Positions 1 to 9,282 of a stretch of DNA of 64,000 bases are shown here, piece by piece (position 1 is the first letter of the stretch; every line of letters begins with the position of its first letter). The DNA is from Ilex aquifolium (Eukaryota > Streptophyta > Magnoliopsida > Aquifoliales > Aquifoliaceae). Under the pieces are notes generated by a model. It was not told the origin of the DNA and did no database searches. It saw only the letters and a list, made by a program, of their open reading frames with translations. The stretch is taken from contig OX637410.1 in the NCBI GenBank assembly GCA_951799425.1, forward strand, positions 5,580,001-5,644,000, given 5' to 3'. The position numbers and the translations under genes were made by a program.

Positions 1-481
1 GATTTTGGAATCACACCGCCGGCTCCGCAAGCCTATCTACACTTTTTGGACTTTCACCGTCGGAGTGTATGAACCAGTAACCGGGTTTTTCACCCGAGGG
101 AGTGTCTAGCCCTTCTTGCTATACCCGACACAAGTTTTCCATGTCATGCGACCATGCGACTCTGTTGAACCTTGGTCCGACGGTATCGAGCCCACTTATC
201 AATCACAAATTGTGGTGTTTGCTTTCAACCATGCACTCACACCCATGGAATGCGATGTCCCCGTGCATATGCAATGTAATGTACCATTGCATGTCAATGT
301 CATGTATCATGGACAATCATATCATATGCATATAACCTCCAAAAAGAAACTCATCCCAATGTCAATATATTAATACACATATATCAACATTTTATCTAAC
401 AACAACAACCAAGCATGTCATTATATAATCAAGCAGTAACACCCTTAATCCTCAAGGCCTAATGTAAACATATAATATGCC

Positions 482-752
482 CACAAAAACAGCCCACATA
501 ATAGCCCCTAAACAAGCCATATAACGGCCCCGAAACAAGCCATAAAACAGCCCATAGACAAGCTATAAAACAGCCCACAATTTCAACCCAAAACAGTCCC
601 TAAAATAGTCCACAATTTTAACCCAAAATAGCCACAATTTCAGCCCCTTAACAGCCCACAATTTCAGCCCCTTAACAGCCCCTAAACAACCCCAAAACAG
701 TCCCTAAAACAGCCACATAACAGCCCCTTAAATCAGCCCAAAAGGTAGGAAT
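482..752. repeat. Degenerate CAGCCC-rich minisatellite inside the LTR
   Basis: About fifteen imperfect units of the type CCACAATTTCAGCCC / CTTAACAGCCC follow each other. The same place in the related LTR at 31039-33295 does not hold this array, so it looks like a local expansion. Confidence 0.7.
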
Positions 753-1011
753 AAAACCAAAGTAGGAAGAACCCTACCTCTTGGAGCGTAGTAGAAATGG
801 TAGGAAGCCTCAAGAACACCTCCTAAGTCCAAAACATTTGATTTCCCCAAAGTCTCCTCTTGGATCTTCGGTGAAATCACTCGTTCTTGGTGTGGTTGTG
901 TAGCCCTTGTCGCGGTGATCGACTTTAACTCTTGGTCCGAGTCTATCCGAGCGACGGAACTTCGAAGATCTTGGATTGAAGCTTGAAGAACTATTTTGTT
1001 TTGTTCTCTTT

Positions 1012-1034
1012 TCTCTCTCTCTCTCTCTCTCTCT
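1012..1034. repeat. (CT)n microsatellite
   Basis: About eleven CT dinucleotides just downstream of the LTR TATA box on the minus strand, hence in the expected 5' leader of the LTR transcript, where it reads as GA repeats. Confidence 0.9.
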
Positions 1035-1494
1035 TTGGCCGGCCAAGGGGGGTTGAATAATGAGATATTTTTCTAAAAATATCAGATTTAGGTCGATATT
1101 TATAGTCGCAAATGTGCGGTCCACATTGCACCGCATATTTCCTACTTCTGGGTCCGATTTTCGTCCCGAAACGATTCATTACATCCCGGTTTAAGTTCAA
1201 ATTAATTTTATTTGAAATTTAATCCAAGTCTAAGGAAATTTCATAAAACTCGTTTATGGGGACGTTCATGAGGTCATCCATCACCTAGCTGCCTCGAACT
1301 ACGTGTAAAAATCTGACTATCTCAGAATTCGACGAAATTTGACAAGGTAATTGGATTTCGCGATACGGATCCAATAGTGAAGTCCGTTTACTCATCCAAG
1401 GCCTAGAGAAATACTTATTTCAAATCCTCATAGCGGTGGCAAATTACTATTTTGCCCTTTTTCAGAAAAAGTTCAAATTTACCCGGGTTTTACA

Positions 1495-2399
1495 TTTTGT
1501 ACCTACAACCACAAATAAACTCTATTATTCCAATTTCAACACAATTCGAAGGATTAAATGTTAAAAATTTATGAAACAAGGATGAATTGAGCTATGAAAT
1601 ATTCAATGTTATACCCTTCACAGCGAGGTGAGGTCACGGTTGTGGTTGGTGGGCACACTGTCGATGGTTAGCAAAGGGCTTGTCACTTCCTTGAATATTC
1701 ATAAGCAAAGTTTTCATCTATAGGGTGGAATTATGACGAATTGCACAAACCCTAATTGTTTGGTACTAAGAATGAGAGAAAGAGGGAGAGAGGAGGAGGA
1801 AAATTACCATAAAAACAATTCAATCATTTGATCTTGGGTGTGGGGGATCTCCCTCACGTCTTTGGAGGTGGATGTTTTCTCTGCAGTGTTGGTGTCTTTC
1901 TTAGGTTTTGCCTAATGTAAGCTTGTGTCATTTTATTATGTTGATTACGTGTATAGTTTTGCTGTCAGCCAAGTAATCTCCTTTTATTTGTTTTTGTCAA
2001 CAATCTAGAAGTTGTTTTTAGTCCTTTATTCTTTTTTCTAATAACTTTTCATATGTTTTTTCTTTCTATTTCTTTCTTTTGTGTCTTGAGGCATTTTGTT
2101 TGACTCATTGTAAAGGTGGTGTGGTCTTTTAAATGTTAACCTAGAGGTGGTGTAAGAGGAGGAGTAGCAGTTGTGGAAAACATTTATGTTATTTGAAAAG
2201 GAGAGTTTGGGTGTTCGTATTTCTAACCAAGAAGATATGATATTGAAACAGAAGGGTAAACTATGCTTATTCGGAAAAGTGCTTTAAGTTAAGCCTTTTA
2301 ACAAGGCCGCTTAAAAGCACAATGAGGATGAATTGGAACATTATCAAAGTAGAGTTCATAAAAGTAGGGGATAATCTAATTCTAATCCAGTTCAATAAT
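1495..2399. other. No feature recognised
   Basis: AT-rich sequence between the reverse LTR and the copia LTR. I found no convincing ORF, LTR end, RNA gene or tandem repeat. It may be old host or element DNA, and part of it may belong to the copia LTR, whose outer end I could not fix. Confidence 0.4.
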
Positions 2400-2588
2400 G
2401 TGGTGTGTTAAGTTTAGAGAGTTAACATAATATTAGAGAAATAGAAAATGGTTAAAACTTAACCTACCTCTCACTAACAACTTGTATTTATAGTTATCTC
2501 GTAAATATACAAAGTACGAGTATACCCTCTAAGCGATATACTTATTACACAATAATTACATAATAATACTATCAACATTACCCCTCAA
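2400..2588 (-). mobile_element. Ty1/copia 3' LTR end and polypurine tract, reverse
   Basis: On the minus strand the tract TTGAGGGGTAA (plus 2578-2588) is followed by an LTR start TGTTGATAG at 2577, directly after the RNase H coding remnant. This is the normal order RNase H, PPT, 3' LTR. The other LTR end is not identifiable; 2400 is approximate. Confidence 0.65.
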
Positions 2589-3155
2589 GTTGGACTATAT
2601 ATAGATATAATACAAGCTTGGAGTAGATGGTTGTAAGACAAGTACGACTCAATGCTTTGGTAAACATGTCTACAAGTTGATCCTTAGATCTCACAAATGG
2701 AGTTGTAATATCTCCAGCTATTATTGTGTCTCGAATAAAGTGACAATCAACTTCAATATGTTTGTTCTTCTCCTAAAATACTGGATTGGCATCAATATGA
2801 ATAGTTGTCTAATTATCTCAAAACAATTGTAAAGGAGATTGAACTGGAAAGCCAAATTCCCGAAGAAAGTGTAGTAACCATGTCAACTCACTAGTTATAT
2901 GTGGTATTGATCTATACTCAGTCTCAGCACTGGATCTTACTACTACTGTTTGTTTCTTACTTTTCATGTGATAACATTACTTCTCAAGAAAGTACAATAA
3001 CCAGTGGTTGATCTCTAATATGAAGGAGAACCAGCCCAATCAGTATCTGAAAATTCTTCCAGTCTAAGATGTCCACTAGCTCAATACAACAACCCAAGAC
3101 TAGGAGCACATTTAAGGTATCGAAGAATGCGAATGACAACCTCCCAATGTGGTAC
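2589..3155 (-). pseudogene. pol: Ty1/copia RT C-terminus and RNase H, decayed
   Basis: Minus-strand translation with stops gives the usual copia RNase H signatures, for example the stretch around 3130 (IRILRYLK), the region near 3020 (SDTDWAGSP), and near 2750 (KHIEVDCHFIRD) followed by TKAL. RNase H removes RNA from the RNA:DNA hybrid during reverse transcription. This is the downstream half of the copia pol whose upstream half lies at 14950-15544; reading runs straight from one half to the other when the 3156-14949 block and one copy of GGTAC are removed. Several in-frame stops make it a pseudogene. Confidence 0.85.
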
Positions 3156-3690
3156 TGTTTGATTTCAAAAGTTGATTAATTTAGCGAAGAATTCCCAAGC
3201 GTAGGAAGAGATATCGTTTTATTAACTCGGTCGATTACTGAGGTCATCTTCTCAAGGAAAATAAAGGCTCGAGGGATGATAATAAAAAAAATAAAAATCA
3301 AAAATTTTGGGAGTTTGTGTAGAGAACTTTATCACTAAGGAAATAACAATTAAAAGAAAGAACAAGTTGATCGGTAGAGAGCACCCCACTGTGAATAGGC
3401 ATTTGAACTCAAACTCTATAACTCGCCTAAGATTGTGGTCAAACGCACTAAAGCGGTAGTTATTTGTTTAACACCCAATTCATAAATAGCAAATATTATT
3501 TAGGACAATTAAAGTGATTAAAAGGAATTCACTTCGATTACATTGATTATAAGAATGACCTGAGACAAGTCTTAATTGTCGATGGGTAAGCAATAAGATA
3601 AACAATTTGATAGCATCTTCAATTTAACATATTCAGTTATCCCAAATAACTCCACAGTAGATAAGCCCTAGTTTTGTTCATACATACATG
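3156..3690 (-). mobile_element. Reverse LTR fragment (3' part) of the composite Athila
   Basis: This stretch is the reverse complement of the 3' half of the LTR at 10959-12018 and overlaps in content with 13858-14030, so it comes from a second LTR copy rather than the other half of the same one. It stops being LTR-like at about 3690, where it joins unrelated element-internal sequence. The right edge is approximate. Confidence 0.7.
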
Positions 3691-3764
3691 AAAAGCACAT
3701 AGCGGATATATACGTGAAATCTTTTGATTCCACTAAGTGCCACTTATTCTTTAAGCATATGCAT
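3691..3764 (+). other. Left part of host sequence split by the gag-only Athila
   Basis: Seventy-odd bases between the LTR fragment and the gag-only Athila. With 10828-10958 they form one continuous piece once the insertion and one TGCAT are removed. I see no coding potential; it looks like the 3' internal end of an Athila element. Confidence 0.5.
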
Positions 3765-4150
3765 TGATGAGTCGGTTTTATACCTACGAATTGAGTACTT
3801 TCGGCTTGAAGAATTTGCAAGTTTTCAATTATTTTATGTTCCTTTTTATTTGTTTTGTGTGTTTTGATGTTATTTTGTAGGAATCATTATTTGGAAGCAA
3901 ACAAGATCATTTGGAAGGAAACAAGGATTTGGAGGCTTAAAAGTGAAAGAAATCTGGTGGAAGTACCTCGGGTTTCCTCCATTTTGACCATGATCCACTC
4001 AGAATCTGGAAAAGTTGAAAACATGAAGTTGTAGATCTGGATGTATTCTGTATTGTATCAAAATTTCAGCTCAATCCAACGGTTAGATCAAAAGCTATGG
4101 CGATTTTACGAGAACTGGTCCAGAGCTGAAGGCTCAAAATCGGCCTTCCC

Positions 4151-4271
4151 AGCGCTGTTTCAGCGCTGTTCCAGCGCCCAGGCGCCCAGAAACTGCCAGA
4201 CTAGCTCTGTTCCAGCGCTGTTTCAGCGCCCCAGCGCCCACTTACTGCCCATATAGCGCTGTCCCAGCGCT
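4151..4271 (+). promoter_or_regulatory. AGCGCT palindrome cluster upstream of the LTR TATA box
   Basis: Five AGCGCT palindromes (4151, 4162, 4214, 4255, 4266) plus AGCGCC variants fall within 121 bp, ending about 97 bp upstream of the TATA box. The matching cluster in the 3' LTR has sites at 9670, 9681, 9722, 9774 and 9785. A role as repeated binding site is inference. Confidence 0.6.
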
Positions 4272-4367
4272 ACTGCGCGTGTGTTGGACGTTTGACGCAA
4301 ATTCTGACTCGTTTTTGACCCGAAATTGGACTCTAATGACTCCTATGTGCCTAGGGTTTGATGGGGA

Positions 4368-4375
4368 TATAAATA
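4368..4375 (+). promoter_or_regulatory. LTR TATA box
   Basis: TATAAATA in an otherwise G-rich context, about 600 bp into the LTR. The same box is at 9887-9894 in the 3' LTR. Confidence 0.7.
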
Positions 4376-5314
4376 TAATGACTTTGGGGGCTGAAATATA
4401 GAGAAGAAGACCAAGGATTAAAGAAAAATTGAAGGCAAGAATCGAAGAAACCGACACGAAGAAAATCGGACTTGAAGGCTAGAGAGAGATTGAAGCTTGC
4501 AACTAAGTTTTCATTCTTTTCCCTTACTTTTTCTTCTTGATTTTCTAAGATGTTGTTTAATTTGAGAAGGATGTTTTTCAATTACATTATGAACTAAATC
4601 TTTATTAAGGTTGCAACGGAACCTAATGTCTAGTTAAATTAATCTACTCTCGTTTCTAGTTCTTGTTGATCATATATGAGTTGTTTGTCATATTTTGTGT
4701 TTAACATATAATTGTTTGGCCATCAATTAATTGGATAACCTAGATGAAATTGGGAGATGAATTCTAGGTTTAGATCTGAATATGATGACATGCGTCTGGT
4801 TAATTCTTCTTCGGATTGAATTGCTGGGTTTGTGTATAGGATAGGAATATACCTATACGCCGTGTGTAACTTTTATGAGAGTTTGAACTTAATGAATCTA
4901 TTCCAACTTATTTTGCATAGGAATATAGCAATTTAATTGGGATAGATATGCTTATCTTACTATCGGAAGAGGTTTGATAAATAATTTTGAAGTCTCAGTT
5001 AACAACTTATTTTGATTAATTAACTGGAAAGAGAGTGGAAAGATTTATACGAAGCATTAGGGGAAGTTGTAATCTTAACTTCTTCTATCTGTTAAATTCA
5101 ATCTTTGATTATTAAATTTAGGTTTATTCTTAAATTAGTGAATTCATAGTTGATTGCAATTGTTTAAATAAAATTGAATTGATATAAAGTTAGTACTTGA
5201 AATTTATTATTAATAATTCTCCGTGGGAACGATACTCTACTTATCACTTTATTACTTGTTGATCGTGTATACTTGCACGTTAATTGTCAATACCAAATTT
5301 GGACAACAAGTTTT

Positions 5315-5332
5315 TGGCGCCGTTGCCGGGGA
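5315..5332 (+). other. Primer binding site, Athila type
   Basis: TGGCGCCGTTGCCGGGGA lies six bases after the LTR end. This 18-mer is the classical Athila primer site, which pairs with the 3' end of a tRNA to start minus-strand DNA synthesis. Confidence 0.9.
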
Positions 5333-5460
5333 ATTATTCTAGTAATTATTTCAATATTAATTTCAATCAATTTGATCTTAGTTTAAACTTATTTAATTTT
5401 CTGTTTTACTTTTTTTACTTTTCTGTTTTAATTATTTTCACAAGTACTCTTGATATTTGT

Positions 5461-7755
5461 ATGTTAACACGATCTCCAGGTCAAGAGCTAATACCGTACG
5501 AAGACGAAATCGAAAGAAGGCTCCGAAACTTGCGAAAACAGTGTCAAGAAGAAAACAACCAAGAAGCTATGGCTGAAGAGGAACAGAAATCGTTAAGGGA
5601 TTATGCTATGCCGCTTGTGACTGAATTACAATCAAGCATTCGAAGGCCCGCAATACAAGCAAACAATTTTGAGATCAAGCCGGGTACCATTCAAATGATT
5701 CAAAATTCAGTGCAGTTTGGGGGTTTGCCTACCGATGACCCAAACGATCATTTGATGAGTTTTCTGGAGATATGCGACACATTCCGCTACAATGGGGTTT
5801 CTGAAGATGCAATTAGACTCCGACTTTTCCCTTTCTCACTTCGTGATAAGACGAAGAGTTGGTTGCATTCATTGCAATCGGATTCTATTACTACGTGGTC
5901 AGAGTTAGCTCAAAAATTCTTAGCTAAATTCTTTCCACCAGCTAAAACTGCAAGGATGAGGAACGACATTACATCATTCGCACAACATGATTCTGAGACT
6001 CTCTATGAAGCTTGGGAGCGATTCAAAGACTTACTCCGAAAATGCCCTCATCATGGTATTCCTAATTGGTTGCAAGTTCAAACGTTCTACAACGGGTTGT
6101 TTAGTGTTACCCGAACTAGTATCGATGCAGCTACAGGAGGGGCATTGATGGGGAAGAATTTTGATGAAGCCTATGAGTTATTGGAGACGATGGCTGCCAA
6201 CAATTATCAGTGGCCTTCTCCAAGGATCAATCAGCCAAAGGTAGCAGGGATTTATGAAGTTGATGCAGTTACTGCATTGGCTGCACAGGTTGCTACGTTG
6301 TCAAAGAAGATTGATGCTCTAGGGGTGCAGCCTATTCAGAGTGTGGCAGTTATCTGTGAATTATGTGCCGGGAACCATTCGAGCAACCAATGCGCAATTA
6401 ATCCAGAGTCGGTGCAATACATTGGTAACCACAACCGGCAGCAATATGGCAATAATTTTAACAATTATAACCCTGGTTGGGGGACTCCTCCGAATTTTTC
6501 TTGGAACAATAATCAAGCTCCACCACAGCAGGAAAAGAAGTCAAATTTGGAGGAGCTACTTTCCAGGTATATATCACAAAGTGAGGCAAGGATGAATAGT
6601 GTGGAAGTATCAGTCCGAAACCTGGAAAATCAAATGGGCCAACTTGCTACTGCCATTAACAACCGACCTCAAGGCACTCTACCTAGTGATACAGAGATCA
6701 ATCCTAGGAGAGAAGGTAAGGAGCACTGTAATGCTATTACATTACGTAGTGGAAAAGAGTTACCTGAGGTTATTGGTGGAACTCCAAGACAATCACATGG
6801 AGATGATAGTGGGGGTAAAGAAATAAAAGATAGCAGGAATGTGGACCATGAAAAGAAGGAATGTGATCCAGTGGTAAATTCAGATGAAGGCAAGCAGAGT
6901 CCTATTGTGCCTCCCTTGCCGTTTCCACAACGCCAGCATAAAAAGAAATGGGATAAGCAGTTCTCAAAATTCATGGAAGTGTTTAAGAAGCTCCAAATAA
7001 ATATCCCTTTCGTAGAAGCAGTGGAAAACATGCCTAACTATGTGAAATTTTTGAAGGAAATTTTGTCAAAGAAGAGAAAACTAGGCGATTTTGAGACAGT
7101 GGCACTTACGGAGGAGTGCAGTGCTATTCTTCAGAAGAAGCTACCACCAAAACTCAAAGATCCGGGTAGCTTTACAATTCCATGCACAATAGGCAGTCAA
7201 TTTTTTGAGAGAGCATTATGTGATTTGGGAGCTAGTATTAACTTGATGCCACTCTCAATTTATCAGCAATTGGGTTTGAAGGAAGCGAAGCCTACTAACA
7301 TCACATTGCAGCTGGCGGATAGATCACTCACTTATCCAAGGGGAATAGTTGAGGACGTTCTAGTGAAAGTGGATAAATTCATTTTTCCAGCTGATTTCAT
7401 AGTCTTAGATTGTGAGGAGGATAGAGAAATACCTATTATTCTTGGGCGACCATTTTTAGCAACGGGGAGAACACTTATCGATGTGGAGAAAGGTGAGCTA
7501 ACTATGCGAGTCCAAGATCACGAGGTTAAATTCAATGTATTTTCAGCTATGAAATTTTCAGAGGAAGCAGAAGAATGTTTTCGGGTTGATGTGGTTGACA
7601 AAGCAGTGAATGAGGTATTCGTTCAAAGTTGTATTTCAGATCCCCTTAAGAATGCGAAGCTATATAAAGAGGAGGTGTTCTCACATGGAGAGACTGAAGT
7701 CAAGGACGCCAAGTCAAAGAGAACTTTCAAGGTGAACGGGCAGAAACTGAAGTAA
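5461..7755 (+). CDS. gag: Gag-protease polyprotein of the gag-only Athila
   Basis: The frame is open from 5284, but I take the ATG at 5461 because the conserved Athila start MLTRSPGQELIPYEDE begins there, giving 764 residues. About residues 70-260 form the retrotransposon gag capsid domain. A short cysteine-histidine motif, CELCAGNHSSNQC (C-x2-C-x3-H-x4-C, one residue shorter than the usual knuckle), lies near residue 300. The Athila motif ITLRSGKELPE follows, then the aspartic protease with DLGASINLMP as active site and ILGRPFLAT as flap partner. The last residues, TFKVNGQKLK, match the C-terminal end of Athila integrase (compare [13 protein letters not shown] at the end of the ORF at 25353), and homologous codons continue past the stop. 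RT, RNase H and most of integrase are thus deleted. The ORF is intact and could make particles. Confidence 0.9.
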   Translation: MLTRSPGQELIPYEDEIERRLRNLRKQCQEENNQEAMAEEEQKSLRDYAMPLVTELQSSIRRPAIQANNFEIKPGTIQMIQNSVQFGGLPTDDPNDHLMSFLEICDTFRYNGVSEDAIRLRLFPFSLRDKTKSWLHSLQSDSITTWSELAQKFLAKFFPPAKTARMRNDITSFAQHDSETLYEAWERFKDLLRKCPHHGIPNWLQVQTFYNGLFSVTRTSIDAATGGALMGKNFDEAYELLETMAANNYQWPSPRINQPKVAGIYEVDAVTALAAQVATLSKKIDALGVQPIQSVAVICELCAGNHSSNQCAINPESVQYIGNHNRQQYGNNFNNYNPGWGTPPNFSWNNNQAPPQQEKKSNLEELLSRYISQSEARMNSVEVSVRNLENQMGQLATAINNRPQGTLPSDTEINPRREGKEHCNAITLRSGKELPEVIGGTPRQSHGDDSGGKEIKDSRNVDHEKKECDPVVNSDEGKQSPIVPPLPFPQRQHKKKWDKQFSKFMEVFKKLQINIPFVEAVENMPNYVKFLKEILSKKRKLGDFETVALTEECSAILQKKLPPKLKDPGSFTIPCTIGSQFFERALCDLGASINLMPLSIYQQLGLKEAKPTNITLQLADRSLTYPRGIVEDVLVKVDKFIFPADFIVLDCEEDREIPIILGRPFLATGRTLIDVEKGELTMRVQDHEVKFNVFSAMKFSEEAEECFRVDVVDKAVNEVFVQSCISDPLKNAKLYKEEVFSHGETEVKDAKSKRTFKVNGQKLK

Positions 7756-8165
7756 TATTGGGGCGGCGACATTGATCATGAAAAAACCTCAATTATCCTT
7801 GCCGACCCAGGATGAAACAGGAAGTAGTCAGGCTGATGACTATAAAACAAGCGATAATTGGGAGGCAACCCAAATTTTAGGTTCTAAGTTTTATTTCATT
7901 TATTATTATTATTTTTTTATTTTTTTTTTAGAAATAATGTAGTTAGTTAGTTAGTTAGTGCATTTTAATTGGTATGTCAATTGTTTGCAGGTCCCAATGA
8001 TTGACCATAAAGTTAGAGCACACACAAAGCCTTACAAGGAGCCAAGAACAACCCACCTATGTTTCCTGAATACACTCCCGACTCCGTGGAAGACGAGGAC
8101 GCTGACGATGATGTGAACTAGTAAAGTTTCAGGGAAGTTCTCTGTCTTAATTTTTCCTACTTTAT

Positions 8166-8200
8166 ACATTGAGGACAATGTTTAGTTTAAGTTTGGGGGT
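8166..8200 (+). other. Internal stem-loop followed by PPT-like tract
   Basis: Arms ACATTG and CAATGT enclose loop AGGA (8166-8181), followed eight bases later by AAGTTTGGGGGT (8189-8200). The layout repeats that at the true PPT (9243-9280) with a different stem. It could be a central or secondary priming site, or an old 3' terminus. Confidence 0.6.
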
Positions 8201-8710
8201 GTTTTCTTGTTTGCATTTGCATTATTAGGTTTGCATTTAGATTGCATGTTTTAATACAACTTGAGCAATGGGTTGATTGAATTTGATCATGGCCAATGAT
8301 AAATGGGATTAGTTGTGAATTCAAGGGAAATTGATGAACATGTTGAGTTTGTAGTTTGACATACTAGTTGGTTTTACACTGTTTATGATATTTTCATGCA
8401 TGAACACATATCTATTTGTTTGGTTAGTTATCATTTAGAGAATTTATTTGGCTAAGTGCTTGTGGGAGATATCAGTGAAACTCTAGAAAATTTATTTAAG
8501 CATCAGTCAAAGCGAATTGAGGTATTCATATAAGTTTGGGGGAAATATTGATTATGATGGGTTAGTGTATAAAAAAAAAAAGAGAGAGAGAGAGTTTCTG
8601 AAAAAAAAAAAAAAAAAAGATAGAGTTTTTGAAAAATTATTTTGATTTGATCCTTCATGAGGTAGATGAAAAAGAAAAATAGTAAGACAAGAAACAAGAA
8701 AGGGGCATGT

Positions 8711-8864
8711 GGTGAGTAGAGATGGAACGTAAAACGCACTCACTCATAAACACATGTTGAGAACGAGATGGAGCGTAAAACGCACTCGTTCACGAAAAGG
8801 CGAGATGGAGCGTAAAACGCACTCGCTCAATAGGAAGTGAGATGGAGCATAAAATGCACTCACT
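8711..8864 (+). repeat. Four-unit hairpin array in the 3' region
   Basis: Four units share the core GATGGAGCGTAAAACGCACTC or a variant. Each is closed by a different perfect stem: GTGAGT/ACTCAC (8712-8717, 8738-8743), GAACGAG/CTCGTTC (8761-8767, 8785-8791), GCGAG/CTCGC (8800-8804, 8822-8826), AGTGAG/CTCACT (8836-8841, 8859-8864). An inner stem GCGT/ACGC with AAA loop becomes GCAT/ATGC in unit four. Paired changes imply selection for RNA or single-strand DNA structure. Confidence 0.8.
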
Positions 8865-9242
8865 GAATGAGAGAAAAAGAGAGAGAGAAAAAAAAAATAT
8901 CTTTGTACCTTCTAGTTATATGTTTTGCCTTAACAAGCAGAGGTTGATGTGAAACATAAGTTTATAGAGTTGATATTGAGTATCTCTTATGGAGCGCTTG
9001 ACTACGTAAATTTATCTGGGTGATGGCTAGTTTAAACAGTTAGAATATGCACATGCATTTAAAGGGTCATGAGCGGAAGTAAATTAAGGAGTATGTTGAG
9101 CTGTTGGACTTTGCATTGTTTTGAAGCTTCCCGTGAATTAGTATTTGTAGTAACTTTTGGGGCCATTATTCAAATTCATATTGATCCATTGTTTGAGTAT
9201 TTGGTTGTTAGAATTAATTTTTATAGTTTTTGTTCTTAGTAT

Positions 9243-9280
9243 TTTGCTTGAGGACAAGCAAAGATTTAAGTTTGGGGGTA
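9243..9280 (+). other. PPT-proximal stem-loop and polypurine tract
   Basis: An 8-bp perfect stem (arms TTTGCTTG at 9243-9250 and CAAGCAAA at 9255-9262, loop AGGA) stands five bases before the tract AAGTTTGGGGGT, which primes plus-strand DNA next to the 3' LTR at 9283. Confidence 0.8.
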
Positions 9281-9282
9281 TT

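Larger units (their letters stand above)
1..1494 (-). mobile_element. Tekay/Del-like LTR, reverse, truncated by window edge
   Basis: Read on the minus strand this LTR begins TGTAAAACCCGGG at 1494, matching the TGTGAAACCCGGG start of the forward LTRs at 33296 and 40939. It shares the block around the TATA box (plus 1097-1104) and the block at 1-150 with the reverse LTR at 31039-33295. The 3' part of the LTR lies outside the window. It is a diverged relative, not a copy, of the later Tekay LTRs. No primer site or target duplication can be checked. Confidence 0.75.
3765..5308 (+). repeat. 5' LTR of the gag-only Athila
   Basis: Begins TGATGAG, ends ACAACA directly before the primer site. It contains a cluster of AGCGCT palindromes (4151-4271) and a TATA box at 4368-4375. 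The LTR at 9283-10827 is its near-identical partner. Confidence 0.95.
7756..9242 (+). other. Long 3' untranslated region of the gag-only Athila
   Basis: About 1.5 kb with no credible ORF. It holds an integrase-tail echo right after the stop, a TTAG run near 7940, an A-rich/GA-repeat stretch at 8570-8622, an internal hairpin plus PPT-like sequence (8166-8200), a second PPT-like AAGTTTGGGGG near 8533, and the four-hairpin array at 8711-8864. Confidence 0.7.

Noticed and set aside
8711..8864. CRISPR-like or tRNA-like reading of the four hairpins
   Set aside because: No spacer diversity, no tRNA cloverleaf or promoter boxes; they are part of a retroelement 3' region.
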